Source: Moricandia arvensis
Taxonomy: Eukaryota > Streptophyta > Magnoliopsida > Brassicales > Brassicaceae
Direction of reading: 5' to 3'
Assembly: GCA_905132765.1 (NCBI GenBank)
Contig: CAJHQP010001400.1
Coordinates: forward strand, 53,096 to 117,095
DNA length: 64,000 nt
Positions 47,743 through 60,500 of the stretch are shown here, piece by piece (the first letter of the stretch is position 1; each line of letters begins with the position of its first letter). The position numbers and the translations under genes are program-made. The notes below the pieces were generated by a model that worked only from the letters and a program-made list of their open reading frames with translations, did not search any database and was not told the DNA's origin.

Positions 47743-49767
47743 ATGGAGATCAAGAACCTTCTTGTGACAAACTGACGAGAATAAAGAACACAAAAGTGTT
47801 TATGGAAGAATTATATTACACTCTCATGAGAAATAAGTTACAAGATGTATTAGCTTATATAGTGAATGATCTAACCTAATTTCCTAAACTAATATGGAAT
47901 AATATATAGATAAATGTTAACTTCCTAATCTTTTCGGTCTTTCCAGATTTCTCTAGATTCATCTTCATCTTCTAGATCTTTTCTTATCTTCGTCTTTTCC
48001 ATAATCTTGATATGGTCGATCTCATCGATCTCCCAATATCTTGTCCTTGCGGTTCTTCTGAGCGTTCTTGGAGTTTCATTTGCTCAGGATCTTGACCTTA
48101 GCTTCTACAAAGACAAGTGTCCGGATGCAGAAGCCATTGTCCGACGTATCACAAATCAGTATGTTTCTCACCAGCCTAGTCTTGCAGCCGCGCTTCTAAG
48201 GTTGCATTTTCATGATTGTTTCGTCAGAGTAAACTTACTTAACTTCACTTCTATGTTTTTATTTCTAAACTATAGTAATAGATACATGAAGAACAATAAT
48301 AACACTTGTTATGTTCCAACTTCCATATAGGGATGTGATGGTTCCATTCTTCTGAAATCTCCAAAGAAGGATGCAGAAAGAGACGCTATCCCTAGCTCGT
48401 CTCTTAGAGGCTACGATGTGGTTGATGCTGCCAAGACAGCGGTAGAGAGGAAGTGTCCCGGTGTGGTTTCTTGCGCTGATGTACTTGCCTTAGCCGCCAG
48501 AGACGCTATTTTAGTGGTATCATTTTCGCACTGCACTGACTTATTTTTATAACCTTTAAAATCAGATTACTGCATAACATTTCCTTAAATGTTTTAATGT
48601 ACATAACTTACCTTTTAATGTTTTAATGTACATCACTTACTTTTTAATGTTTTTAACTAGGTGTTTTGCTTGCATATGCAGACATAATTTTCTTATTTAT
48701 CAGTTTATGTTTTATTAATTAAAAAATCAACATAATAAGTTATATTTATGTTTTCAAAAAAAAAAATCAAATATCAGATTAATTACAAATGACAACACTC
48801 ATATATTAGGAAAAAATTAGAAAATATATGAATACAAATATTTTTGCTTGATTTATATTTAGCTATAATTTTTTATATCTTAATTTTTAAAACTTATACT
48901 AAAAATATTTTTTCAAGATAACAACATAAAACATAAGAATTATCTTATTTTATAAAAATATAATATTATTAATAAAAATTCATTTTGATTATATATATTT
49001 ATTAAAAACATGACAGATAAACAAAATTACTTAAAATTATGGAGAACATAACATATAAAAAAATTCACTTCTCAAATAATAGTATATATGTTTTTTTTTT
49101 ATAGATCAACGGAACCGGGTGGGCGGTTCCATTGGGCCGGAGGGATGGACGTATCTCAAGAAAATCTGAGGTTAATTTACCATCCCCATTTGACGGAATA
49201 GCTGCATTGAAACAGAACTTCTCGGACAAGGGTCTTACCAGTAAAGATCTTGTCGTTCTCTCAGGCATGTTCTTTTTTTTCTTCTTCTGAAAGTTGTCAA
49301 TTAGATGTTACCAGTTAAGCTGAATTAGAATGGTTTCTTGCGCAGCGGGTCACACCATTGGAATCTCTAACTGTGGTCTCGTAAACCGCCGTATCTACAA
49401 CTTCACTGGGAAAGGCGATTTTGACCCTTCCATGAAACCTAGCTACGTTAGGGCACTGAAGAGAAGGTGCAGTCCAACTGATTTCAAGACCCCAGTTGAG
49501 ATGGACCCAGGCAATGTCAAGACGTTTGACTCTAACTACTTCAACGTTGTGGCTCAGAGGAAGGGTTTGTTCTCATCTGACTCAGCACTTCTTGATGACC
49601 CTGAGACCAAAAGTTACATTGACACACAAGTTGCTACTGCTGGATCTTCTTTCAACCAAGATTTCGCTGAGTCTATGGTTAGCCTTGGTGCCGTTGAGAT
49701 CCTCACCGGGAACAAGGGTGAGATCAGGAAGAGATGTTCCTTCGTAAACAAAGATTCATCAATTTAA
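47743..49767 (+). pseudogene. Class III peroxidase with signal peptide split by an LTR
   Basis: A secretory plant peroxidase close to Arabidopsis At1g05240/At1g05250. The ATG at 47,743 starts MEIKNLLV, then a 274-bp insertion (47,765-48,038) brings a stop three codons later. The rest of the signal peptide (LAVLLSVLGVSFA) resumes at 48,044. Remaining exons: to 48,228; 48,331-48,516; 49,105-49,264; 49,346-49,767. All active-site parts are present: distal His (LRLHFHDCF), calcium site (GCDGS), proximal His (SAGHTIG) and the eight conserved cysteines. Exon 3 ends in a GC rather than GT donor (49,265). After the insertion no in-frame ATG precedes the mature part, so a secreted enzyme is unlikely. 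Everything downstream looks undamaged, so the loss is recent. Confidence 0.88.
47765..48038 (-). mobile_element. Solo LTR inserted in the peroxidase signal peptide
   Basis: The 274-bp segment is flanked by a 5-bp duplication TCTTG (47,760-47,764 and 48,039-48,043). On the minus strand it starts TATTGGGAGATCG (a mutated TG start) and ends TTTGTCA, with a TATATAAGC-type core and an AT-rich tail, as in copia LTRs. Removing it plus one TCTTG joins the codons in frame. Confidence 0.85.
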
Positions 49768-50459
49768 TATAAACTGCTCTCTCTTTGGATGATTGGTTCA
49801 GCAGCTTCCCATTTGTCCTTCAGTTTGAATGTTTTTTTTCCCTTCCTTCAAGTCTGTTTTTCAGACAAGACAATTTCATTTTCCTACTGTATGATGTTTT
49901 GAAATGTCATGTTTGTGAATATTCATCTCCTTTTATAAATTGCATAATTATTTTGCTATAAACAACCACAAACCTTTCATTTAGTATATTACAATGTTCT
50001 TTAACAAAAAAATACACGATAATGTTCCTACTTTGTTCTCACTGAATTATCATATTTAATCTTCTTCTTTTTTGTAACAATTATCAAATCTCTTAAGCCA
50101 ATATTACATCTTCCCTCAATTAGGTTCTAAACAGGCACCATGAGAAAAACCATTTTGCCCTTTTAGTAAAGCCAACGATCTTTCCTTATGAGTTTCCCAT
50201 GGTTCCAGCGCAGAAAAAGACACCTAAATATATGTTGGAATCGATCATTTTGGTGTTAACTTTTGTGCTATATTAATTTTGCAGTGTGGTAAAACAGACG
50301 TCTCACATTGTGTCCTTGTGTTAGAGATCTCCGCGATCAATTAATATTACATGTTGTGGTTTCGAATCTAGGGGGATTAGGGTTTCAACCCGAACCTCCT
50401 AATAATTCAAAAGAAAAAAACAAAAACATCTCACATTATACGTAAATCATAAATGTTTT
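49768..50459. other. Peroxidase 3' flank, no gene seen
   Basis: AT-rich sequence with the likely polyadenylation region of the peroxidase. The two further tandem peroxidases expected from the Arabidopsis order do not follow within the window. Confidence 0.5.
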
Positions 50460-50875
50460 TGATGGAAATAAAAGACTAGATACATAATAGACTGAAATTT
50501 TGAGTTTTTCGATAAATTCTTGTTTTGGAAAGAGTTTGAATTTTTCGTATTGATAATCTTGTTATGAATAAAAGCGTATAGAACAATTACAGAAAAATTC
50601 AATATTTTCGAAAAAATCAAAAATACGTCAATCTTGTTTTATGCATAATTTCATCGTGTACTAATATAAGATGATGGTCAATGAGGTTTGACACATTTGT
50701 TGTCTCCTTTTCTCTAGAGAATCTATATTTTATAGTGATTAGTTCATTTATTAAGGTTATATATGAAGGTTTATTAAATTAAATGTTAAAAAAATAGAAA
50801 AGATTTCTACGTACGATAAAAAAGTTTTCAATACATCAATATAAATTTAGAATATAATTAGAAAAATTTAAAACA
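50460..50875 (-). repeat. Inverted, diverged satellite copy at the array edge
   Basis: On the minus strand this segment reads as a satellite monomer. The CTCTAGAGAAAAGGAGACAA block is at about 50,700-50,720, CCATCATCTTATATTAG is next to it, and the TACATCGT/AGAAATC block is at about 50,800. It is much more diverged than the array to its right and meets it head-on at about 50,870. Confidence 0.75.
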
Positions 50876-53800
50876 AAGGTGCCAAACCCCTTTGACCATC
50901 ATCCTACATCAGTCCATAATGCAACTATGCATTAAAACAATATTATCATATTTTTTGAACTTTTCTAAAACAATGTGGGTTAACCCCTACAAAAATATTG
51001 AGTTTTTCTATAAATGTTCTATACACTCAAGTTTATTCTCTTTATAATTGTTTAAAATTTTTAACTACTTTCTATCTGTATATTACTCTATGAAAGAATT
51101 TTTACATGGTACATGGACATCATCTCTAACATTTTAACTATTAATTTTTGAGACAACAAAGATTTCAACTTCTTTAACCATTATCCTATGTCATTTCAAA
51201 TTGCAGCTATGCATTAAAAAATAATTTCACATTTTTTGAAATTTTCTCAAAATTTGTAGGTTAACACGAAAATATTAAGTTTTTCGGTAAATTTTCTATA
51301 TACTAAAGTTTATCCTCTTTAGTATTGATAAATTTTTCTAACCATATTCTATATTTATATTGATGTATAACAAACTTTTTTCATCGTACATGGAAATTAT
51401 TTCTATTTTTTTAACATTTAATTTAATAAAATTTTATATATAACCTAAATAAACGAACTAACCACTATGAAATATAGATCCTCTAGAGAACTGGAGACAA
51501 TAGAGGTGCCAAACCTCTTTGACCATCATCCTACATCAGTACATGATGCAATTATGCATTAAAATAAGATTATAATATTTTTTGATTTTTTCTAAAAAAT
51601 TGTGGGTTAACTCCTACAGAAATATTGAGTTTTTTACTGTAAATGTTCTATACTCTACAGAAATATTGAGTTTTTTTTACTGTAAATGTTCCATACTACA
51701 AATTTACAGCACACTAACCACTATGAAATCTCTATTCTCTAGAAAAACAGAGACAACAAAGGTTCCAAACCTCTTTGACCATCATCCTATGTCATTTCAC
51801 AATGCAACTATGCATTAAAAAATAATTTCATATTTTTTGAAAATTTCTCAAAAATTGTAGGTTAACACCTCCTACGAAAATACTGAGTTTTTCGGTAAAT
51901 TCTCTATATACTGAATTTTATCCTCTTTAGCGTTTATAAATTTTTCTAACCATATTCTATATTTATATTGATGTATGACAATTTTTTTCATCGTACATAG
52001 AAATCGTTTCTATTTTTAACATTTAATTTAACAAAACTTCATATATAACCTACATAAATGAACTAACCACTATGAAATATAGATTTTCTAGAGAACCTGA
52101 GACAACAAAGGTGCCAAACCTCTTTGACCATCATCCTACATCAATACATGATGCAACTATGCATTAAAACAAGATTATCATATTTTTTGATTTTTTCTAA
52201 AAAACTGTGGATTTAACCCCCCACAGAAATATTGAGTATTTCTGTAAATGTTCTATATACTGAAGTTTATTCTCTTTATAATTGTTTAAAATTTCTAACT
52301 ACTTTCTATCTGTATATTAATGTATGCAAGACATTTTACATGGTACATGGACCTCATCTCTAACATTTTAACTATTAAAATAAATAAAAATTTATATACT
52401 ATATAAATCAGGAGATTAACCACTATGAAATCTCATTTCTCTAGAAAAAAAGAGACAACAAAGGTTTCAAACTTCTTTAACCATCATCTTATGTCATTTC
52501 ACAATGCAAATATGCATTAAAAAATAATTTCGTATTTTTCGAAATTTTCTCAAAATTTGTAGGTTAACAACCCCTTCGAAAATATTGAGTTTTCGTTAAA
52601 TTCTCTATATACTGAATTTTATCCTCTTTAGTGTTGATAAATTTTTCTAACCATATTCTATATTTATATTGATGTATGACAAATTGTTTTTCATCGTACA
52701 TGAAAATTGTTTCTATTTTTAACATTTAATTTAATAAAAATTCATATATAACCTAAATAAATGAATTATTCAGTATGAAATATAGATTCTCTAGAGAACC
52801 AGAGACAACAAAGGTGTCAAACCTCTTTGACAATCATCCTACATCAGTACATGATGCAACTATGCATTAAAACAAGATTATCATATTTTTGAATTTTTCT
52901 AAAAAACTTTGGGTTAACCCATACGGAAATATTGAGTTTTTTTGTAAATGTTCTATACAGTGAAGTTTATTCTCTTTATAATTATTTAAAATTTCTAAAT
53001 ACTTTCTATATGTATATTAATGTATGCAAGACGTTTTACATGATACATGGACATCATCTCTAACATTTTTACTATTAAATTAAATAAAAATTTATATACT
53101 ATCTAAATCAGGAGGCCAACCACTATGAAATCTCTATTCTCTAGAAAAACATAGACAATTAAAGTTTCAAATCTATTTCACCATCATCTTATGTCATTTC
53201 AAAATGCAACTATGCATTAAAAATGATTTCATATTTTTTGAAATTTTCTCAAAATTTGTAGGTTAACCCCTACGAAAATATTGAATTTTTTGATAAATTC
53301 ACTATATACTGAATTTTATTCTCTTTGGTGCTGATAAATTTTTCTAACCATATTATATATTTATATTGATGTATGAAAAAGTATTTTTCATCGTACATGG
53401 AAATCGTTTCTATTTTTTAAGATTTAATTTAATAAAATTTCATATATAACCTAAATAAATGAACTAACTACTATGAATATAGATTCTCTAGAGAACCGGA
53501 GACAACCAAAGGTGCCAAACCTCTTTGACCATCATCCTCCATCAGTACATGAGCAACTATGCATTTAAAACAAGATTACCAATATTTTTTTATTTTTAAA
53601 AAAAAACCTGTGGGTTAACCCCTACGAAAATATAAGTTTTCTTAAATGTCTATTACCACTGAAGTTTATTCTCTTTATAATTGTTTTAAATTATCTAACT
53701 TACTTTCTATCTTGTATATTAATGGTATGCAGACGTTACCATGATACATGGACCATCATCTCTAACATTTTACTATTAAATTAAAATAAAAAATTATATA

Positions 53801-55549
53801 CTATTCTAAATCAGCCAGACTAAGCCACCTATAAAATCTCTATTCTCTAGAAAAACATAGACAACAAAGGTTTCAAACCTCTTTGAACCATCATCCTATG
53901 TCATTTCAACAATGCAACTATGCATTAAAAATAATTTCGTATTTTTGAATTTTCTCAAAATTTGTAGAGTTAACCCCCTACGAAAATATGAGTTTTTCTT
54001 AAATTCTCTATATACTGAATTTATCCTCTTTAGTATTGATAAATTTTTCTAACCATTCTCTATATTTATATTGATGTATGAAAAAGTTTTTTAATCTTAC
54101 ATGGAAATCCTTTCTATTTTTTAAAATTTAATTTAGTAAAATTTCATATATAACTTAAATAAATGAACTAACTACTATGAAATATAGATTCTCTAGAGAA
54201 CCGGAGACAACAAAGGTGCCAAACCTCTTTGACCATCATCCTCCATCAGTACATGAAGCAACTATGCATTAAAACAAGATTACAATATTTTTTGATTTAA
54301 AAAAAAACCTGTGGGTTAACCCCTACGGAAATATTAAGTTTTTCTGTAAATGTTCTATACACTGAAGTTTATTCTCTTTATAATTGTTTAAAATTTCTAA
54401 CTACTTTCTATCTGTATATTAATGTATGCAAGACGTTTACATGGTACATGGACATCATCTCTAACATTTTAACTATTAAATTAAATAAAAATTTATATAC
54501 TATCTAAATCAGTAGACTAACCACTATAAAATCTCTATTCTCTAGAAAAACATAGACAACAAAGGTTTCAAACCTCTTTAACCATCATCCTATGTCATTT
54601 CACAATGCAACTATGCATTAAAAAATAATTTCGTATTTTTGAAATTTTCTCAAAATTTGTAGGTTAACCCCTACGAAAATATTGAGTTTTTCGGTAAATT
54701 TTCTATACATTGAATTTTATCCTATTTTGTGTTGATAAATTTTGCTAACCATATTCTATATTTATATTAATGTATGAAAAAATATTTTTCATCGTACATG
54801 GAAATCGTTTCTATTTTTAACATTTAATTTAATAAAACTTCATATATAACCTAAATAAATGAACTAACTACTATGAAATATAGATTCTCTAGAGAACCGG
54901 AGACAACAAAGTGCCAAACCTCTTTGACAATCATTCTACATCAGTACATGATGCAACTATGCATTAAAACAAAATTATCATATTTTTTGAATTTTTCTAA
55001 AAAACTGTGGGTTAACCCCCACGAAAATATTGAGTATTTCTGTAAATTTTCTATACACTGAAGTTTATTCTCTTTATAATTGTTTAAAATTTCTAACTAG
55101 TTTCTATCTGTATATTAATGTATGCAAGACGTTTTACATGGTACATGGACCTCATCTCTAACATTTTAACTATTAAATTAAATAAAAATGTATATACTAT
55201 ATAAATCAAGAGACCAACCACTACGAAATCTCTATTCTCTAGAAAAACAGAGACAACAAAGGTTTCAAACCTCTTTAACCATCAACTTATGTCATTTCAA
55301 AATGCACCTATGCATTAATTTCATATTTTTTTGAAAATTTCTCAAAATTTGTAGGTTAATCCCTACGAAAATATTGAGTTTTTTTGGTAAATTTCCTATA
55401 TACTGAATTTTACTCTCTTTAGTGTTGATAAATTTTTCTAAATATATTTTATATTTATATTGAGGTATGATAAATAAAATTTCATCATACATAGAAATCG
55501 CTTCTATTTTTTAACATTTAATTTAATAAAACTTCATATATAACCTAAA
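50876..55549 (+). repeat. Dimeric satellite array, left part
   Basis: Head-to-tail monomers of about 347 bp alternate between two types. Type A has ATATAGATTCTCTAGAGAAC and CATCCTACATCAGTACATGA. Type B has AATCTCTATTCTCTAGAAAA and CATCCTATGTCATTTCACAA. A starts are near 51,455, 52,060, 52,763, 53,461, 54,165 and 54,861. B starts are near 51,711, 52,413, 53,113, 53,817, 54,514 and 55,210. The dimer is about 697 bp. The first A copy is shortened by an internal deletion with a partial local repeat. Monomers here differ from each other more than those to the right. Confidence 0.93.
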
Positions 55550-57513
55550 CTAGGTGGCTGACCGCAAATTTGCGGATATAAATATTATATAAAATATATA
55601 TTTATTATATTATACTATAATTTTGAATAATAATTAGAAATATTAAAAAGATAATTTTTAACTAAAATAATTTAAAATTTTAAAATTTCAATACTAATTT
55701 TTAGAAGCATAAGATTTAGTGATAATTTAAAAATATTAATCAAAATCACTAAAAATATTTATTTTATTTAATTTGATCATATGATTAACAATTCATTATC
55801 ATTGAACCTAAAAACTATTTTAATACTTTATAATCTCACGTTTTCTTATCTATCATTTTATTTAATTTTAATGCAAATTAATTCTCAATTGCGAAGATCT
55901 CATGAATTTGAAGTAAAAAACTGATGAATATTTGTATATGCAATTATTACATTAACTTCTCCAACATATATTATGTATCAAATTTAACTTCTTCTTATTT
56001 TTCTTTTATCATTTCTTTCTTTTCATCATATTTTAATATGCATTGCTAATGTCTTTTTATTTTTTTTAGCAGATTTGTTTGCCAAATATTTCTATCTCTC
56101 TCAAAATATTAATATAAATCACATAATCAATCAAATATCCATCTTAGAATCACTTTTCAATCATCACATTAACTTATTTGCTATATTATGGTATATTTGA
56201 CTTAAATTTAAAACTTTTTATAATTGTAACGCTCTCACATGTTTAGTTCAATATAATCCGTCTAATCTTCAAAGTTTATATATTAAACGACTAATATATA
56301 TATATATATATTTCAGCGTACGTTGCAAGAATCACATATTTATATAAATATATAATTATTACATTACTTTTATTTATTTTTGAATTATAACAAAATATTT
56401 TCTATTGCAAATTTCTCCTTTTTTCCACATTTTCTTTTTTTTCTTCTATAAATAATTTATATGCTCTTATAAATGATTTTAAAATTTTGATAAAATGATT
56501 AAGATTCTATACTAAATAATTTTATTTTTCTAAGAAATTTTTTTGTAAGTGATTTATAAAAATATATGAAATTTATCAGTGATTAATATTTAACATACAC
56601 TGATATACAAATATAATGTAAAATATAAAATTATTACAGTGATTTATATATAAATAATTTTGTTCATTATATTATATAGTTTATAACTATGAAAAAATAA
56701 TTAAACATTAGTACTCTTTTATCTTGAGAAATAATTACTCTTTCTATAATTTGAACAATTATTTGCAATAAATCATTATATGTAATACCATTTAGATTAT
56801 TTGACAACTGGTATTAATTACTTTTAGTTTTACTTTTAATTTTTAGATATAATTAAAATAAAATTTAAAATCACCAACCAAGAAAATTATAATAATTTTC
56901 TTAAGACTTCTCTAATAATTGACAAAATTACTTAAATAACTTCTTGTTTAATTATAATTTCAATTTTTATTTTATGTGCTCTTATAAACACTTTTAAAAT
57001 TCTGATAAAATAATTTTGGAATCAATAAAAATGATTTTTGAATAATTAGAAAAAATAATTTATATATCATATATGGACAATATAAGACGTTAATAGTTAT
57101 TATAATACTCTATATAAAAATATGAAATTTATATATAATCTTTATAAGACATTAATAATTATTATAATACTCTATATAAGAATATAATTTTTTTTGACAC
57201 AATATGATTTCTATTAAAAATTATTCATTGTTTTATATGGTTTAAAAATATAAGAAATAATTAATCAAACTTTATCACTCTTTATATAATTTTGACAATT
57301 AGTTACCATAAATTATTGTTTGTAATATCATTTTTGTTTTTTTGTAAGTGATATTAATTAATTATAGACTTACCTTATATTTTATATCTAAATAAAAAAT
57401 TAAAAATTAAAAAGCATCAACCAATCAAATTATAACAATTTTTCAAGACTTCACCAATGATCGACACGTAAGCAAAATCACTAAAGTGACTTCTCAATTA
57501 ATATATAGGAGGA
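55550..57513 (-). mobile_element. Non-autonomous Helitron inside the satellite
   Basis: On the minus strand the element begins TCCTCCTATATATTAATTG (ending at 57,513) and finishes with the hairpin CCGCAAATTTGCGG, an 8-nt spacer and CTAG (starting at 55,550). The satellite reads TAACCTAAA before it and TAAATGAACTAACC after it, so insertion was between A and T with no duplication, exactly restoring the consensus when removed. It is 1,964 bp, very AT-rich, with no coding capacity. A local duplication of about 80 bp lies near 57,070-57,185. Confidence 0.92.
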
Positions 57514-60500
57514 TAAATGAACTAACCACTATGAAATATAGATTATCTAGAGAACCAGAGATAACAAAGTTGCCAAACCTCTTTGACCATCATCCTACAT
57601 CAGTAAATTATGCAACTATGCATTAAAATACGATATCATATTTTTTGAATTTTTCCAAAAAACTATGGGTTAGCCCCTACGGAAATATTGAGTTTTTTTG
57701 TAAATTCTATACACTGAAATTTATTTCTTTATAATTGTTTAAAATTTCTAACTACTTTCTTTCTGTTTATTAATGTATGCAAGACGTTTACATGGTACAT
57801 GGACATCATCTCTAACATTTTAACTATTAAATTAAATAAAACTTTATCTACTATCTAAAGCACACTAACCACTATAAAATCTCTATTCTCTAGAAAAACA
57901 GAGACAACAAATGTTTCAAACCTCTTTGACCATCATCCTATGTCATTTCACAATGCAACTATGCATTAAAAAATAATTTTGTATCTTTTGAAATTTTCTC
58001 AAAATTTGTAGGTTAACCCCTACAAAAATATTGAGTTTTTCGGTAAATTCTCTATATACCTAATTTTATCCTCTTTAGTTTTGATAAATTTTTCTAACCA
58101 TATTCTATTTTTGTATTGATGTATGAAATTTTTTTTCATCGTACATGGAAATCGTTTCTATTTTTCAACATTTATTTTAATAAAACTTCATATATAACCT
58201 AAATAAATGAACTAACCACTATGAAATATAGATTCTCTAGAGAACCGGAGACAAAAAGGTGCCAAACCTCTTTGCCATCATCCTACATCAGTACATGATG
58301 CAACTATGCATTAAAACAAGATTATCATATTTTTGAATTTTTCTAAAAAATTGTGGGTTAACCCCTACGAAATATTGAGTTTTCTAAAAATGTTCTATAC
58401 ACTGAAGTTTATTCTCTTTATAATGGTTTAAAATTTCTAATTACTTTCTATCTGTATATTAATGTATGCAAGACGTTTTACATGGTACATAGACATCATC
58501 TCTAACATTTTAACTATTAAACCAAATAAAAATTTATATACTATCTAAATCATGAGACCAACCACTATGAAATCTCTATTCTCTAGAAAAACAGAGACAA
58601 CAAAGGTTTCAAACCTCTTTGACCATCATCCTATGTCATTTCACAATGCAACTATGCATTAAAAATAATTTCATATTTTTTGAAATTTTCTCAAAATTTG
58701 TAGGTTAACCCCTACGAAAATATTGAGTTTTTCGGTAAATTCTCTATATACTGAATTTTATCCTCTTTAGTGTTGATAAATTTTTCTAACCATATTCTAT
58801 ATTTATATTGATGTATGAAAAATTTTTTTTCATCGTACATGGAAATCGTTTCTATTTTTCAACATTTATTTTAATAAAACTTCATATATAACCTAAATAA
58901 ATGAACTAACCACTATGAAATATAGATTCTCTAGAGAACCGGAGACAACAAAGGTGCCAAACCTCTTTGCCATCATCCTACATCAGTACATGATGCAACT
59001 ATGCATTAAAACAAGATTATCATATTTTTGAATTTTTCTAAAAAATTGTGGGTTAACCCCTACGGAAATATTGAGTTTTCTAAAATGTTCTATACACTGA
59101 AGTTTATTCTCTTTATAATTGTTTAAAATTTCTAACTACTTTCTATCTGTATATTAATGTATGCAAGACGTTTTACATGGTACATGGACATCATCTCTAA
59201 CATTTTAACTATTAAATTAAATAAAAATTTATATACTATCTAAATCAGGAGACCAACCACTATGAAATCTCTATTCTCTAGAAAAACAGAGACAACAAAG
59301 GTTTCAAACCTCTTTGACCATCATCTTATGTCATTTCACAATGCAACTATGCATTAAAAATAATTTCATATTTTTTGAAATTTTCTCAAAATTTGTAGGT
59401 TAACCCCTACGAAAATATTGAGTTTTCGGTAAATTCTCTATATACTGAATTTTATCCTCTTTAGTGTTGATAAATTTTTCTAACCATATTCTATATTTGT
59501 ATTGATGTATGAAAAATTTTTTCATCGTACATGGAAATCGTTTCTATTTTTTAACATTTAATTTAATAAAACTTCATATATAACCTAAATAAATGAACTA
59601 ACCACTATGAAATATAGATTCTCTAGAGAACCGGAGACAAAAAGGTGTCAAACCTCTTTGCCATCATCCTACATCAGTACATGATGCAACTATGCATTAA
59701 AACAAGATTATCATATTTTTGAATTTTTCTAAAAAACTGTGGGTTAACCCCTACAGAAATATTGAGTTTTCTAAAATGTTCTATACACTGAAGTTTATTC
59801 TCTTTATAATTGTTTAAAATTTCTAACTTACTTTCTATCTGTATATTAATGTATGCAAGACGTTTTACATGGTACATGGACATCATCTCTAACATTTTAA
59901 CTATTAAATTAAATAAAAATTTATATACTATCTAAATCAGGAGACCAACCACTATGAAATCTCTATTCTCTAGAAAAACAGAGACAACAAAGGTTTCAAA
60001 CCTCTTTGACCATCATCTTATGTCATTTCACAATGCAACTATGCATTAAAAATAATTTCATATGTTTTGAAAATTTCTCAAAATTTGTAGGTTAACCCCT
60101 ACGAAAATATTGAGTTTTTGGTAAATTCTCTATATACTGAATTTTATCCTCTTTAGTGTTGATAAGTTTTTCTAATTATATTCTATATTTCTATTGATGT
60201 ATGATAAAAAAATTTCATCGTACATGGAAATCGTTTCTATTTTTAACATTTAATTTAATAAAACTTCATATATAACCTAAATAAATGAACTAACTACTAT
60301 AAAATATAGATTCTCTAGAGAACCGGAGACAACAAAGGTGCCAAACCTCTTTGACCATCATCCTACATCAGTACATGATGCAACTATGCCTTATTTCAAG
60401 ATTATCATATTTTTGATTTTTTTAAAAAGCTGTGGGTTAACCCCTACGGAAATATTGAGTTTTTCTGTAAATGTTCTATACACTGAAGTTTATTCTCTTT

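Noticed and set aside
50270..50440. Possible tRNA-derived SINE (GGTTTCGAATCTAGGG resembles box B)
   Set aside because: Box A is not convincing, and no poly-A tail or target duplication was found.
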